Source of the DNA: Sipunculus nudus | Lineage: Eukaryota; Annelida; Sipuncula; Golfingiida; Sipunculidae | DNA: 64,000 nucleotides | Reading direction: 5' to 3' | NCBI GenBank assembly: GCA_026874595.1 | Contig: CM049322.1 | Location: forward strand, 43,030,840-43,094,839 | In this document: positions 52,140 to 63,160 of the stretch, in pieces | Layout of the letters: each line of letters starts with the position of its first letter | Position numbering within the stretch: position 1 is the first letter of the stretch | Position numbers and translations under genes: made by a program | Notes under the pieces: generated by a model | Databases searched by the model: none | What the model saw: only the letters and a program-made list of their open reading frames with translations | Told to the model about the DNA's origin: nothing

Positions 52140-53900
52140 GTTTGTGTTTGTGTGAGTGTGGTTTTTGTTAGCACACTTGCAGGCTATCCCAGTCTGCTAG
52201 ACTACTTATATATTAGGTTAGTTACCTTCTTGCTTGAAATGAAAAAAAAAGGATAAATAAAATGCAAGGAATTCAAAGAATTTGGTCAGTTATAAAAAAA
52301 TATTTCTCGCACATGGTGGTTTTTGTAGAAAGATCTTTTGTTAAATGCCGGGGTCATCTAGATCATTGGAAATTGACAAAAAATAATTATATATTTATTG
52401 AAATTTACAGTGCAGTTATCGACATTGGACACAATGTCGCTCTGACTCTGAGAATTGTAGACTCGCAAATGACACAACCATGAGAGTAATTTGTTCCACA
52501 GGCTTGCCGTGTCAATCCCATATTCATCACTCTTAAGTTGCCTTGCCAGTTAATTCCAGACAATCACTATAATAGGTTTCAATATGAGACGTCTTCATCA
52601 CAATTATTCAAGTTCAGTGAGGTATCTATGTGAAACATTTGTCTGTGTAGGTTTCACACCTGTTTGCACCTTTTAACAGTTACCTTAAAAGTTACTGAAA
52701 ATCATAAACTTGAATTTAGACACTGGCATCTTAATCTGTAGGGCAATTGAATGTGTAGATTAGCAGAAGACCTCTACCCAATCGCCGATCAAACGATTCA
52801 TATGCTTGTTAGGAATGGTATTGAGAAAAAATTGAGAAATCTAGCTCTGATATTTTGGATATATTCTGAATCATAGTGCTTTAATTCGTTAAACTAAGCT
52901 TTAGCGCAGTTGTAAACACACAGAACCGTCCAACAGTCCTTAGCAAAAGCTTGGTTGCAATATAGGAGGGTATGCATGTACATGTGATGTTGATACTTTT
53001 TTTATTTAACCAGAACAGCTACAAGGAGTATGGTAAAGGCAGGTAGTTATCGGAGCAAAATCAAGTGTGAGCGCAAAATATATAAGTGTCGTATTCACGT
53101 TTTTATTCATGTCAGGGAAATGCAAGAAGAGCTATGTGACTATAGTTTATTTTACCGTATGAAAACGTGTATAGTGATTCCAATGCTAGGTGAAAATCGC
53201 TGCATGAAATGGAGCAAATGGTTTGGTAAAACACTTCATTCCCTGATCCATCTCCTGATTTTAATGGATTCAAAGTGAAATATCGATGTAATTGGTGAGA
53301 AGTTTACAGTAACCGAACAGTAACCGATAGTGATTATCACTTATATTCATACTATCAACAGATCACGTGATGAATGTTCAATTCAGTATTTCCGCTATTC
53401 ATGATTTGCTTTAAGACGCAAGCGGATGCATTCGCACTTAGCTAAATATGTAGGAATTGTGTAATTTATACATAGCTATCTCCACACTGCATGTGTGGTA
53501 AATGCTGGAATGCATATGACAGAGACAGATGTGGGCCAGTGTCGGAGAGAATATCGGAGAGAGAAGCTATCTGGTGTAAAATAATGCGGGGTCAAAGCAG
53601 TGTATACGTGGTAACGTCTCTGGGGAAATTAAATAAATAGGTTGCTTAACATGCACAACGGGTTACCTACATAAACATTTATTCCTCCATCATAGGATTC
53701 TCTAAGTGCAAAAACATAATAAAGAATTTCTAAAGATGTACGGATGACAGAATGTGTAAACTTTACACCTTAACAGGACAGACAAGTTGCCATTCAATGC
53801 ATGTTGTGAAGACCTGGTGTCTGATATCCATTCGCACAGCAATAATATAATAAATCTTGTCATATTATTATCTCAATACTGTTATGTTAAGGAAGTATTC
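52140..53900. other. No gene seen upstream of the IgGFc-binding-domain gene
   Basis: Open frames of 70-82 codons (52262-52483, 53030-53278) show no motif and no splice context that would tie them to the gene. No CpG-rich promoter was seen. Confidence 0.5.
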
Positions 53901-53908
53901 TATAAATT
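53901..53908 (+). promoter_or_regulatory. Possible TATA box of the IgGFc-binding-domain gene
   Basis: TATAAATT lies about 100 bases before the start codon, which would give a leader of roughly 70 bases. The surroundings are AT-rich, so such a match is expected by chance fairly often. No initiator or CpG-rich block was seen. Confidence 0.2.
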
Positions 53909-54001
53909 AACTTTCATACCATCCTGCTCTGGAAGAATATGCCATCCTAAAAATGTCATCTTTGGTTTAAGTTCTTCTAGATACAACTGAGGGGATATAT
54001 C

Positions 54002-54068
54002 ATGTTTGACGGGATTTTGATAGTAACTGCCGTCTTGGTGTGTCAGCAACCGTGTGTTTCGATGCCTG
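54002..54068 (+). CDS. Exon 1: start codon and signal peptide
   Basis: ATG at 54002 with A at -3. It encodes 22 residues plus one base: a short polar start, a hydrophobic core (ILIVTAVLV) and a small-residue end (VSMPA, the last Ala completed by the next exon). The donor is CTG followed by gtaagt. The phase-1 end matches the two-base start of exon 2, and the join puts the predicted cleavage site directly before the domain (FDNSGREF). This agreement makes the start convincing. Two very short upstream ORFs (at about 53939 and 53955) lie in the likely 5' leader. Confidence 0.75.
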
Positions 54069-56321
54069 GTAAGTGGTTTTTCTTTCATATCTATCTGAAA
54101 CATAGGCTTAAAATCCAATCCAAATGAACATTGTCTATGCCGTAATTTGGTTAAACGAAAGATAACTGAATCACCGTCGTACGTACAGGATTCTTAAAAC
54201 TTCTACATTTTGAGATGAAAGCGGGGAAAATGAAGTAAACATGCTTTTCAGTTTGGTTGTCTGTCCGTTTCTCATTCACTCTCTCTCACATTGTTTCTCT
54301 TTCTCTGATTTACAAATACATCTAAGATAACTAGAGGCTTAGTCATGGATTCAGGAGCATTATAATTATTGTTCATATTTCCGAGTTGTATGTTAAATAA
54401 CATGTTCATCAACACAACAAGATCATGATTGTCTTCCTATTCTTAGCATTATTATCATTATTATAATTCTTACTGGTCCCATTGTTTTTAGCTTTCCTTT
54501 TTCGTTTATTCTTTATCTTCTTGTTATTATAATTGTCATTATCCTTATTGTTGTTTTCATTATTAAGCATTTGACAACTCGGGAAGAGAGTTTTTCATCG
54601 CGTATGGTGAAAACGCTAACAGAACAACCGTACCAATGGATATTTTCCTTGCAACGGAAAAAACAGGGGTTGTCAGGACAACTATTGAAGCCCCACTGAG
54701 CGAAAACATCTTTCCTTCCAAATCGTGAGTGATAAAACTGATAGATTTTGTCGAAGTTATTTACTGTTTAAATCAATAAAGTAAGCGTCTGTTCTAAATT
54801 AATATAGATTAAATGTATGAGCGAACATGTATGTGTGAGCAAGGAGGATGCATGGATGCATGCATGGATCTACACAGTAGTTCTAGCTAAATACTGACGA
54901 TCGTACAACAAATAAGAAAATTCCCTGCACAGAGGGATGCCGTTCGTACGACCCGAACTAAACGATATAACCAGTGAACCCCTGCCTTATTTAGCTAGCT
55001 TTCCGTTAGTCTGAAGGGTGAAATATCATGAAAATAATCCCTGTAAAGCTACTTGAATTATAGTTAAATACATTAAAGTTATTTTTATCGCGAATGGGAA
55101 ATAATCGCGAAAATGAAACCCTCGGGAATAATTGGCCAATTGAGTAAGTCCTCCTTATTCAGTTAAACCAATACTTGTATGTGAATAGGTTAGAACAGTG
55201 AGAACTTTTATAATAAATTACATGCAGGTATAGGGAAAACGTTTTCTTAAATTTGAACTAAACTACCTGTGCTGTGTGTACGGGACCATCGTTATATAAG
55301 TAGAATATCACAAACTCATGACTTATTCTCATTTTATAATACAAACAGGTATGGCTTTACTGAAGTTTTTATATAGGTTCTGGAGAGATCGCGAAAATGA
55401 AACCCTCGCGAATCATTCAAAATGGAAAAATCGCAAAATTTCTGCCTCGCGAATATGGAGCCAACCACAGTATACTACGATATGACATTAAACCAATACA
55501 AAACATAAAACCAATAAAAGTAGTTAAAATTACGGTAAAGAAGTAAAAATCTGAACAATCTGCAAAATGACAGGCCATATATATATATCACAAGTAAGTA
55601 TGTCTTGAGCGTTTTCTAAGAAGTGGCTTAATTCTCAGCTTGCCTTAAGTTCACAGGTAATGAATTCCACACAGTTGGACCTGCCACACGATGCTCCGGA
55701 AGCATCCATGAGAGCCTTAGTAGATGGTACATAATGTTTTTGGCTGATCTGAAGCATTTGTCTTGTTTTACGAATGAATTAGATCTTAAAAGTAGACCAG
55801 AGCTGTGCATGTAAGCCGTTAGGCAAATGGTGTTCATCTGCTTAACCATGATGGAATTGCAATCAAAATAAACAAAATTAATTACAACATTCCATGGGAA
55901 GTTTATGTGGGTAAGTTTCGGTGTTATTTAAAGAGATTTTTACGCACGACTAACTCAATAGACCTGTAAAAACTTAAATAATTGATGTACCTCTAAAACT
56001 GTTTGGTAATATAACTTTCGGAAATTAATATATTTATGCAATAGTTGTTTTTTTCTTTATTATGTATTTTGAAATGATTTTTATCAACAGGGCAGAAAGA
56101 AAAATGAATTTGTTTAGATGTTCATGATATTAAATGCTAGGTAATGTCACCATAATTTCTTGACATATTTAGATTTTCGGAATGATCCATTCAAACTTTT
56201 AATATGCTTTATGAATTTGATCTCTCGCATCCCCGGACAAAAACCCTGTAGACATTACTTCCCGGACTGTTATCATCCGGACACATACCCTATATGTTAT
56301 AAATATACCTACGAAATGAAC

Positions 56322-56353
<32 letters not shown>

Positions 56354-59300
56354 CTTTATTTATGACGTTAGACAAAATATGATGATCTATCTTTTTACAT
56401 ATTTGCTGATTTGTTTCTAATTTTTATAAAAGCCCTGGCTTGTCTTAATATTATAATTTAGGAAATAAGAAAGAAAATCACATGATCACAAATAATTCAA
56501 ATGAAACATACTTATGGGCAGTAAATATATCATAAGAATCTAAAACTCCATAACATTAAATTTACCCTGAAGGCCCTAACTTTCAGCACTGCCGCTATGT
56601 TTGCAATTTTAAGGATTTCTATTTGAACATCTGGCAATTTATATCACGCACCTCATGGGCTGTGAAAACTAACTTGTAATGGTACTTCTACAAAGAATAC
56701 GTTAACATGTATGTTTTTTATATCATGGGGTAATTTTTCAGGATAAGTATCTCGGAGGGTAATTTTCTCCATGGGTACTGTCTGATAAGAAATTCTCAAC
56801 GGGGTAGTATTTGTAAAGCGGTATCTGTCCTGTTGTTTATCTGTCTGTATGCATGTATGCAAACCTATATGTATTTCCGGACTTGTAAGTGAAGAAAGGC
56901 TACAGGAATATGTTCAGTTAACAATTTCACACAAGGTAGGGCCTCGTTAGGGAAAATTGTTCGGGAACGGTTCCCTACTTGGATTAGCTGATTGCTATTG
57001 GCTATTAGTATTGAGGAAAGAGTAAACGCCACTCAATTTTTCATTGTGACAAGGCACTAAACATGTTGTAGGTTTGACGTAACCTCAGGGTCCACCATTC
57101 AAGTTGACATACCGAAGGAAATGCGTGTGACCGGAAGCCAGATCCAAGGTAAAGGCATCCACATAAAGGCGAACGATAGTATCGTCGTCTACGGAGTCAA
57201 TAAGGTAAATTTGGAATTGTTGTTTAAATTTCTCGTCCTATAGTTTTTTTATCATAGTTTAAACATTTTTTTATACTCACAAATGTAAAAAAAAAGTGAT
57301 AAAGTAGATAAGAAGAAGTGACAGATACAAAGTAAAAATAAAGTCGGAAGAAAAGATTGCATGATCACCAGAGGCTAACAGGGATTTTTTTTTTCTTTAG
57401 AGATTAATGCATATAGTGTGCCAGGTAAAATTCGTCTCGATTGAAGCAACTTTGAATACAGTTGGATTTATTTATGAATTTTAACTCCCAAATTTGTCTT
57501 CACCTTATGTCCATAAGATCTCCCTTAAGTATGTGTATCCTCATATGCTCCACATTGTTTCCAGTTTGTGAGAAGTGTGTGCTCACTGGAATGAGTTTTT
57601 GATTCGAGTGCCTATAGAGTGCCTATGGCCATATATTCTCATGCTAAATCTTTGACAAGCTTTGCCGATGTATATGGCTTTTGGACATAAAATACACGTA
57701 ATTGAGTAAACGGTTCCTTTGCTATTTCATGTTCATTTGTCATGTATTGTCCATGTTTTCCCGTTTATTAGGGCAATATCGCCTTGGACAATAAGTTGGC
57801 ACCTTAGGCAGCGTAGTCTTTTGCATGGAAACGTACCATTTTGAATGTCTCTCGGGGTGATTTTCTATTCCACTAACTGGTTGCGCAGATTTCTTGGTTG
57901 TTTATAGGCAAATATCGGTGGTATTGGAAACAGTTTAGAAAGGACATGGTCCGCAGTTAGAATGGGTTGTAACTCATGTGCAACTCTCTTTTAATACTTG
58001 AGATGTGGGTGGTAAGTTAGGTGGTATTAGGTTCAGTTCTTTTTTCGGAGTTTTCTTCAATAAAACTTCACGTCGAAGTTTGATGGCTCTGTTTATTTTT
58101 TGGCAAGTCCTTTGTATCCCATTTGATGAATGCCTTCCTTATAGTTTACGCAGTTGTTGATCGCTGTTAGTTTGTTACGAGCATATGCTGTTGTATCTTA
58201 GGGTTTGACTTAAATGGTAGATTTGCCGACATGGGGTGGATGAGAGAGTGCAGGATGTGGAGTTGTGGCAATCAGTAGGTTTAAGGTAAAGTGAAGTCTG
58301 GATATTTCTGTCGCTTAGTTTGCTAGTTGTGTCCAGCAAGTTAATAGTATTGGTAGAATATTCATAACATGGATGACGTCGACCTTCATTCGGTTTCGCG
58401 GAATTCCCGAGTGAGGTGGGTTGTACTCACTGTATCACGCCCATCCAGGGCATCATGGTGACAATTTTACTAAATATCTAATCAGAATGTAAATACATTG
58501 TTTCTGACATTATGGACCCTATATATTGTCGTTCCATCATGTATACCATCTCTTTACACGTTCCAACTTAATTACCACCTGAAGAGGAAGCCTGTGTGCT
58601 TCGAAAGCTCGTGTGTCAATTTGTCTAAAAGGCGTCACTCTTTATCTTTACCTACTTTTCAACTACAGACTAACACGGCTATACCTATGTATGTATATAT
58701 ATATATATAATTTATTGCATTATACATGGTTCAAAAACTGTACAGAACAAGGTCAATTAAGTTTTTTAAACAAAACGATTTTGATTTGTATGACTTTATT
58801 TATGTTATTATTATTTTAGATAAATTTATCTACTGAGTGTGTTCGTTAAAATCTTAACATCAGTCAAGTTTTCTATTATTTGGAATCCTCACATCACTGA
58901 CACATTTCTTTCTTGTTATTGCCTTTGCGACAGAGTGAATTTCATATTTTCATTGTATTAGATTTTTTTTTAAATATTTATTGTTTTATAAATTAAAAAT
59001 AAAATTAACAGTTTTCTTAGTAAATGTATGACACAGTTATAATTTGTTCCGGATGTTATTTTATATTTACGTTATATTTATCACTTAATTTTGCCTTATT
59101 AAAACAAATATGTATTTTCAGGAATCTGCAAGCACTGATGCTTTCCTCGCGTTACCGGTGACCGCCATTGGAAATGAGTATTACACTGTCTCCTACTATC
59201 AAGGACGCCATGGGACGCAGTTCCAGGTAATATATGCTGTATATCACTTACACCACCCCCTCGTAAAACAGAAATATACAATGATGCCTTATATTGAACA

Positions 59301-62300
59301 TACATGAGTACATTTATCCTTTTCAATATTGGCTTTCCTTCCACGTCATCAGCATACACAGCATGTTCATAATTCGCCAATTGATAATTAAAACAGATAA
59401 CATATAAGTTATTTCAGAATAACTTGCATGACAACAATTTTAATTCTTGACTTAAGCCTATTTTCCATGTTCATATTTCCCTTTTGTCTTTTTCTGTATT
59501 ATACATGGTTAACATAACTATTCTTGTCCTGTTAATTTTACCATGTTGTCCAAACAAATTAAATAATTTTTACCTGTTTAATTATGTAGTTTATAATAAA
59601 AACAATCAACATAGAAAGGTATTGGATAATTATCATGTTTTTATAGGTTGTTGGTACAGTCAACAACACGGTAGTTACCATAGAATTGGCACCCTTTGGA
59701 AACATCAGTGTATTGTTCGGTGGCGCTACCTACTCCAGTGGCCAATCATTTGACGTCACGATACATAAGTACCAGGTCCTTCAAATCCAGTCGAGGGATG
59801 ACTTAACCGGTATTTATCGTTTAATACAATGATGAATAATACACAACTGCCTTCATATTAATCAATATCATTAAAAGCCATTTTCCCAAGGCGTTTCTTT
59901 AAATTCGTTTCCAAAATTTTCAAAGGGAAGCCGATTTTTCTTTTTTACGAAATATGTTTAAGCATTAAATGTTGCATATAAACTTGTGTAATGGTGAATA
60001 ACAAGCCCTTGACCCTAGTTTATTACTTCTAAGCATATGTTGCCGCCGGGATGTAGTTTTGAAAAGTATAATTAGCACCACAACGCTGGGCCTTCCCTAC
60101 ACCCAAAATAAGCGAATGAGTAGTTTATCAGATCATGTGTGTTAACAACCATATGTCAATTTTACTCAGACAAGCGTAGTTTATCCGTTTAGGCTAGTCT
60201 ATCAGGTCAAAGATAGGAGCAATATACTTGACAGGAAAGAGGTATCATTCATCATCACCTGTGCTAAAGCAGGTTAAGGTGCGGGGATAGTAGTATAAAA
60301 CACACGAGTCCAGCCAAACCAGTGATCCAATAACAATAAGCCTCCGTTAGACCCGAGGAAAGGTCAATTGACGGTGCCTAAATTGACCACTGGTTGGTTT
60401 CTTTGGCATACTTTAGGCAGCGCCAATGCAGAAGACGTGTAATGAATGAAAACCAAGGGAAATTAAAAGACCGTTTGAATGATGGTATATGTTACCTGTA
60501 AGTATTTTATAATGTACAGGTTTAACAAAAGTTTAATCTTATTCGTCTCTTCACTGGTGTGTCTAGACCTTCACGTTTCCTCAACTCATGTTAGATGCAA
60601 TTTCATCAATCAACCTCTGAAGTATAATTGATAGTTTCTTTTTTCCGGTCTTCTGTTGCATTCGTCGAAAAGGAACAAGGTGTTCACAGGGGGACCCGCC
60701 ATTAAGTGTCGCATGAACGTGTCACAAGACCACTGAGATATCATTCAAATCGGGGATATTTTATATTCGCATGCGAACGTCATAAAAAAATCACTTAATT
60801 AGTGACATGCGATACTCGCATGCGAATATCGAATATATCACATATAAGAGACATTCGATTTTTGATATTCGCATGCGCTATTATGGAGAAAACTTGAAAA
60901 GCTTTGACGAGTGGGCCTAAGATTCATACTGCAGATTCACTCTCTTGCAGGTACTTACGTACCATCAGAGTACTGGCAGTTTGTGCGTTTGGCTCAGAAT
61001 GTATGAAATTTTATATACACATATGTACATACGCGCACATGGATTAAAGCTGGATCTTCTTTTTTTAACTAAACCCCAGCTTACGCTAGAAATACTTCCC
61101 GGATAATGCACTTCTATGTTTCATTGGTGGTTGCTTAATTAACAATTATGTTATCGAGTCATGCTTTCATTTACACTGAACTAGATAATTGAAACTCTTA
61201 ACACTAACGGATCTCCTTCAACGTGTTCTGAATATACTTTTGGGAAATTGTAAACTTTTACATGTTCCCCTCTCAAATTAAAAGTTTTCAAAATAGGGTA
61301 TTCATTCTTGTTGACCGAACAGTTTCATATACTTTATTTAAGACATAAAATAAGATAAGAACACATGAGAAAGTATATCAAACACCGTTTCTTAGATGTA
61401 AGTGGCTGTTCTTACAAAAAAGACCTTATAACCAGCAGACCGTTTTTACTGAATAAATCTGTGCAGGTGTAATGAAAATCTGTGAGTATTTAGCAAACTT
61501 CAAGGTGGCATATTAGGTAAAAATTAACTTAATACATTGATAAAGATGTAGGCATTGATATAGATACACACAAGGCTGAGAAAATATAGATACAAACAAG
61601 GCTGAGAATGCATTCGTGTGTAAATATGTATTGATCTAAATAAAGAAATCTAGATAAAGACGGTAATTGTAATATATAAACTTTGTTTTTTCTGCACCTG
61701 TATCATCTCTGACAAGCCCTTTTCAGTGTTTTTTCCGTAGCAATTTTGCGACAGTTACATACAACTCCAGAACACATCTGGTTGAGGAATTACCTACGTT
61801 GATTCGTTTATAGTTCATATTTTATAGCAGCTCGATCGATATAGCCCAGGAAAAATTATTTGAGATGAATTTGTTCAGTTGTTTTTGCAGAACTGTTACG
61901 TACAATTTAGGGAAATGGCGTGCTGAGAAGAAAGGTTTACCTTTGGTAAATAATTTTGCAAGTCAACTTTGGTCGATCAAAATTCCTCATCTGTCGACTG
62001 CCTTCCATATGTCAGTGGTTGCTTTGTAGGGGTTAGGGGTAGCGGTCTTGGTTTTAGATATTTAGATCTAGATAGGGATATAGGTATACATATTCTTATG
62101 CCAAGAGATATTGATTGGAAAAAACGGGGCAGATTTAGAGATGACCATGAGATTAATATATAAGCATTCGCTTTTTCAGGTACTCATATCATCTCTGACA
62201 AGCCTATTGCCGTGTTCTCCGGTAACCTATTTACGATCTTTTTTTTTATTCAGAAGCGGTGATCACCTTGTGGAGCAGCTTCCTCCGGTGGATAATTGGG

Positions 62301-62930
62301 GCAAGACGTTTGCAACTGTCCCAATACCAGGAAGGATGCCAACTACTGGGGATTACTTCATAATCGTTGCCAGTAATATAACAAGGGTACATCTATTTTA
62401 ACGAGGGTGGGGGTCAGGGGCGGCAAAGGGTTTCGTCTTTTTCTATCCTATCTTATTTTAATGAGTGTTTCTCTAGTACATTTTGAAACTCCTCACACTT
62501 CCCGGAGCGTGTTTGCCATCTAGATTGATATGTTCATTAGAAATCTTAGCTAAGAAATCCATGTTCGTAGACATCAACTTTCATTATAACGATTCACTTA
62601 ATTATGCAATTATCAGTATTTAGGGCATGCATTGCATGACATATTCATTTTATAAACACTGTTTTTATCATTTATTATAATTATCAATCAAATTATTAGT
62701 ATTATTTAATTCTATAAAAGAATACGTTCTATTGATAATTTTAGACAAAAATACATATTTTTTATGTTTAGATTAGCATAACCAATAGTTCGGGTACAAA
62801 TACGATGTCACTTGAAAAAGGGAGACACTACATGTACGGACAAAGATCTGACGAATATGTGTATGTAGAGTCCGAAGAACCTATAATGTTGGTGCAGATC
62901 TCAAAAAGTCAAAGAAATGTTTCACATCAA
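54002..62930 (+). CDS. Secreted IgGFc-binding-domain protein (FCGBP-like), 5' part of gene, seven exons, 3' end outside window
   Basis: Joined exons: 54002-54068, 54568-54724, 57072-57204, 59122-59226, 59647-59809, 62180-62386, 62772-62930, all with GT donors and AG acceptors. They give about 330 codons if one surplus T in exon 6 is ignored. Residues 1-23 form a signal peptide. The rest follows the IgGFc-binding N-terminal domain in order: a GREF motif (28-31) after the start, a beta-rich middle with NNTVVTIEL, then SDKPIAVFSGN (214-224), DHLVEQLPP (236-244) with W248, then the closing strands. Vertebrate FCGBP carries this domain ahead of VWD/mucin modules; in invertebrates it is found in secreted, mucus or immune-type proteins. 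Function here is inferred only at that level. Visible oddities: the encoded domain has no cysteine after the signal peptide, it has at least six N-glycosylation sequons, and exon 6 has a frameshift. The reading frame is open at the last donor (62931), so more exons must follow. The alternative is a recent pseudogene. Confidence 0.85.
54568..54724 (+). CDS. Exon 2: start of IgGFc-binding domain (GREF motif)
   Basis: The acceptor is a T-rich tract ending attaag at 54567. A frame-matched stop lies just before it, which fixes the exon edge. Residues 23-75 begin with the domain hallmark G-R-E-F and contain an N-R-T glycosylation sequon. It ends in phase 2 at AATC|gtgagt; the codon AAA TC|G continues correctly into exon 3. 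Confidence 0.8.
55080..55460. repeat. Dispersed 'tcgcgaaaatgaaaccctcg' repeat in intron 2
   Basis: 'atcgcgaaaatgaaaccctc' occurs at about 55109 and again at 55387, with 'tcgcgaa' words between and after. Related 'ttcgcgatttccgcatttt' is at 42703 and 'ttttcgcgaatatcccgaaa' at 43017. Confidence 0.55.
55560..55800 (-). pseudogene. LINE (non-LTR retrotransposon) C-terminal fragment in intron 2
   Basis: On the minus strand the codons read VAGPTVWNSLPVNLRQAEN, the conserved A-G/A-P-x-x-W-N-S-L-P motif found near the C-terminus of many LINE ORF2 proteins. Just downstream an interrupted LKTYLL follows, the usual last residues. Upstream, a second frame reads YVPSTKAL, so at least one frameshift has occurred. 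No polymerase core is present. It is old and non-functional. Confidence 0.65.
56327..56353. repeat. (TA)n microsatellite in intron 2
   Basis: About 13 TA repeats. A similar run at 58693-58710 borders the Penelope-like element. Confidence 0.95.
57072..57204 (+). CDS. Exon 3 of IgGFc-binding-domain gene
   Basis: Follows ttgtag and ends AATAAG|gtaaat in phase 0. It encodes residues 75-119, including the beta-strand pattern STIQVDIP and the segment IVVYGVN, which corresponds to the I-x-V-x-A/G-x-N segment of family members. Open across its whole length, with stops in frame only outside the splice sites. Confidence 0.8.
57400..58690 (-). mobile_element. Penelope-like retroelement, internally deleted and decayed, antisense in intron 3
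   Basis: Minus strand, in order: a leader-like stretch (58690-58570); the end of the reverse transcriptase at 58345-58150, reading LLDTTSKL then TSLYLKPTDCHN (the PLE pattern T-x-L-Y-x-K-P-T-D-x-H); and a GIY-YIG endonuclease-like module at 57850-57420 reading GTFPCKRLRCL, YSITCILCPKAIYIG and GHRHSIGTR. Several stops interrupt the frames, and the polymerase core is missing, since only about 0.3 kb separates leader and RT tail. Penelope-like elements combine exactly these two domains, so the family call is fairly firm. Confidence 0.75.
59122..59226 (+). CDS. Exon 4 of IgGFc-binding-domain gene
   Basis: Follows attttcag and ends TTCCAG|gtaata, exactly 35 codons in phase 0. It encodes TDAFLALPV followed by LG/IGNEYYTVSYY-type sequence. 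This is the aromatic-rich strand pair that in vertebrate FCGBP reads LGTEYFVL, and it supports the family call. Confidence 0.85.
59647..59809 (+). CDS. Exon 5 of IgGFc-binding-domain gene
   Basis: Follows ttttatag and ends ACCG|gtattt in phase 1. It encodes 54 codons of alternating beta strands, with NNTVVTIEL at the start, two sequons (NNT, NIS), and YQVLQIQSRDDLTG at the end. The last stretch matches the family pattern Y-x-x-x-Q-L-Q-S-x-x-D-L-S/T-G, which normally runs straight into the S-D-K-P motif of the next exon. Confidence 0.85.
60735..60888. repeat. Two palindromic satellite monomers in intron 5
   Basis: Contains ATTCGCATGCGAA-type palindromes three times, with CGAATATC and ATTCAAATCGGGGATATT. 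These are the same words that make up the 72-bp array at 43.5-44.6 kb. It is the only other place in the window where I saw them. Confidence 0.7.
61694..61805 (+). pseudogene. Decayed duplicate of exon 6 in the preceding intron
   Basis: ATCATCTCTGACAAGCC is shared exactly with exon 6. The region then continues with codons for VFSG-like sequence, a stretch reading FATVTYNS, and HLVEELPT, the counterpart of HLVEQLPP. The copy is broken: its acceptor AG is missing (tctgcacctg), and small indels near GTTTTTTCCGTAG put a TAG in frame and shift the rest. It therefore looks like a tandem exon duplication that has died. It also gives independent support for the eight-T reading of the live exon. Confidence 0.7.
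62180..62386 (+). CDS. Exon 6, carries a one-base frameshift in a T9 run
   Basis: Follows ctttttcag and ends ACAAGG|gtacat. The first part reads GTHIISDKPIAVFSGN in frame. The run of nine T at 62239-62247 then shifts the frame and the original frame stops at TGA 62260-62262. Reading with eight T restores SGDHLVEQLPPVDNWGK, the strongest motif of the family, and makes the whole seven-exon join divisible by three. A 32-base intron (62222-62253) is formally possible but too short and leads into a wrong frame. Either the assembly has one T too many or this allele is broken. Confidence 0.8.
62772..62930 (+). CDS. Exon 7 of IgGFc-binding-domain gene
   Basis: Follows atgtttag and ends CATCAA|gtgagt, exactly 53 codons. 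It begins ISITNSSGTN and ends in PIMLVQISKSQ, matching the closing strands of the domain (P-I-x-L-x-Q-x-S/G). Phase 0 at the donor means the gene continues to a further exon to the right of the window. Confidence 0.8.
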
Positions 62931-63160
62931 GTGAGTCTGGTCTTTCTTGTAGAAAACTTTTAACCCATGTCAACACTGATAAATTTAAACGTGATATTTT
63001 ATCAAAACAACACCATATATTATAGTGGAAAGCATTCAACAATACTTCAGTAATAATGCATTAATATGTATTTTAGTTTGAAATGGATGACTTCGAAATA
63101 TAAAATAAAATAATTGAAAAATAATTAAAATATAAGTTAGATAAGTTAATACAAGGTTAA

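Noticed and set aside
52262-53278. Frames upstream of the IgGFc-binding-domain gene as extra 5' exons
   Set aside because: No splice sites joining them in phase; exon 1 already supplies start codon and signal peptide.
62222-62253. GT...AG pair in exon 6 as a 32-base intron
   Set aside because: Too short for splicing, and the joined frame leads away from the conserved DHLVEQLPP motif.
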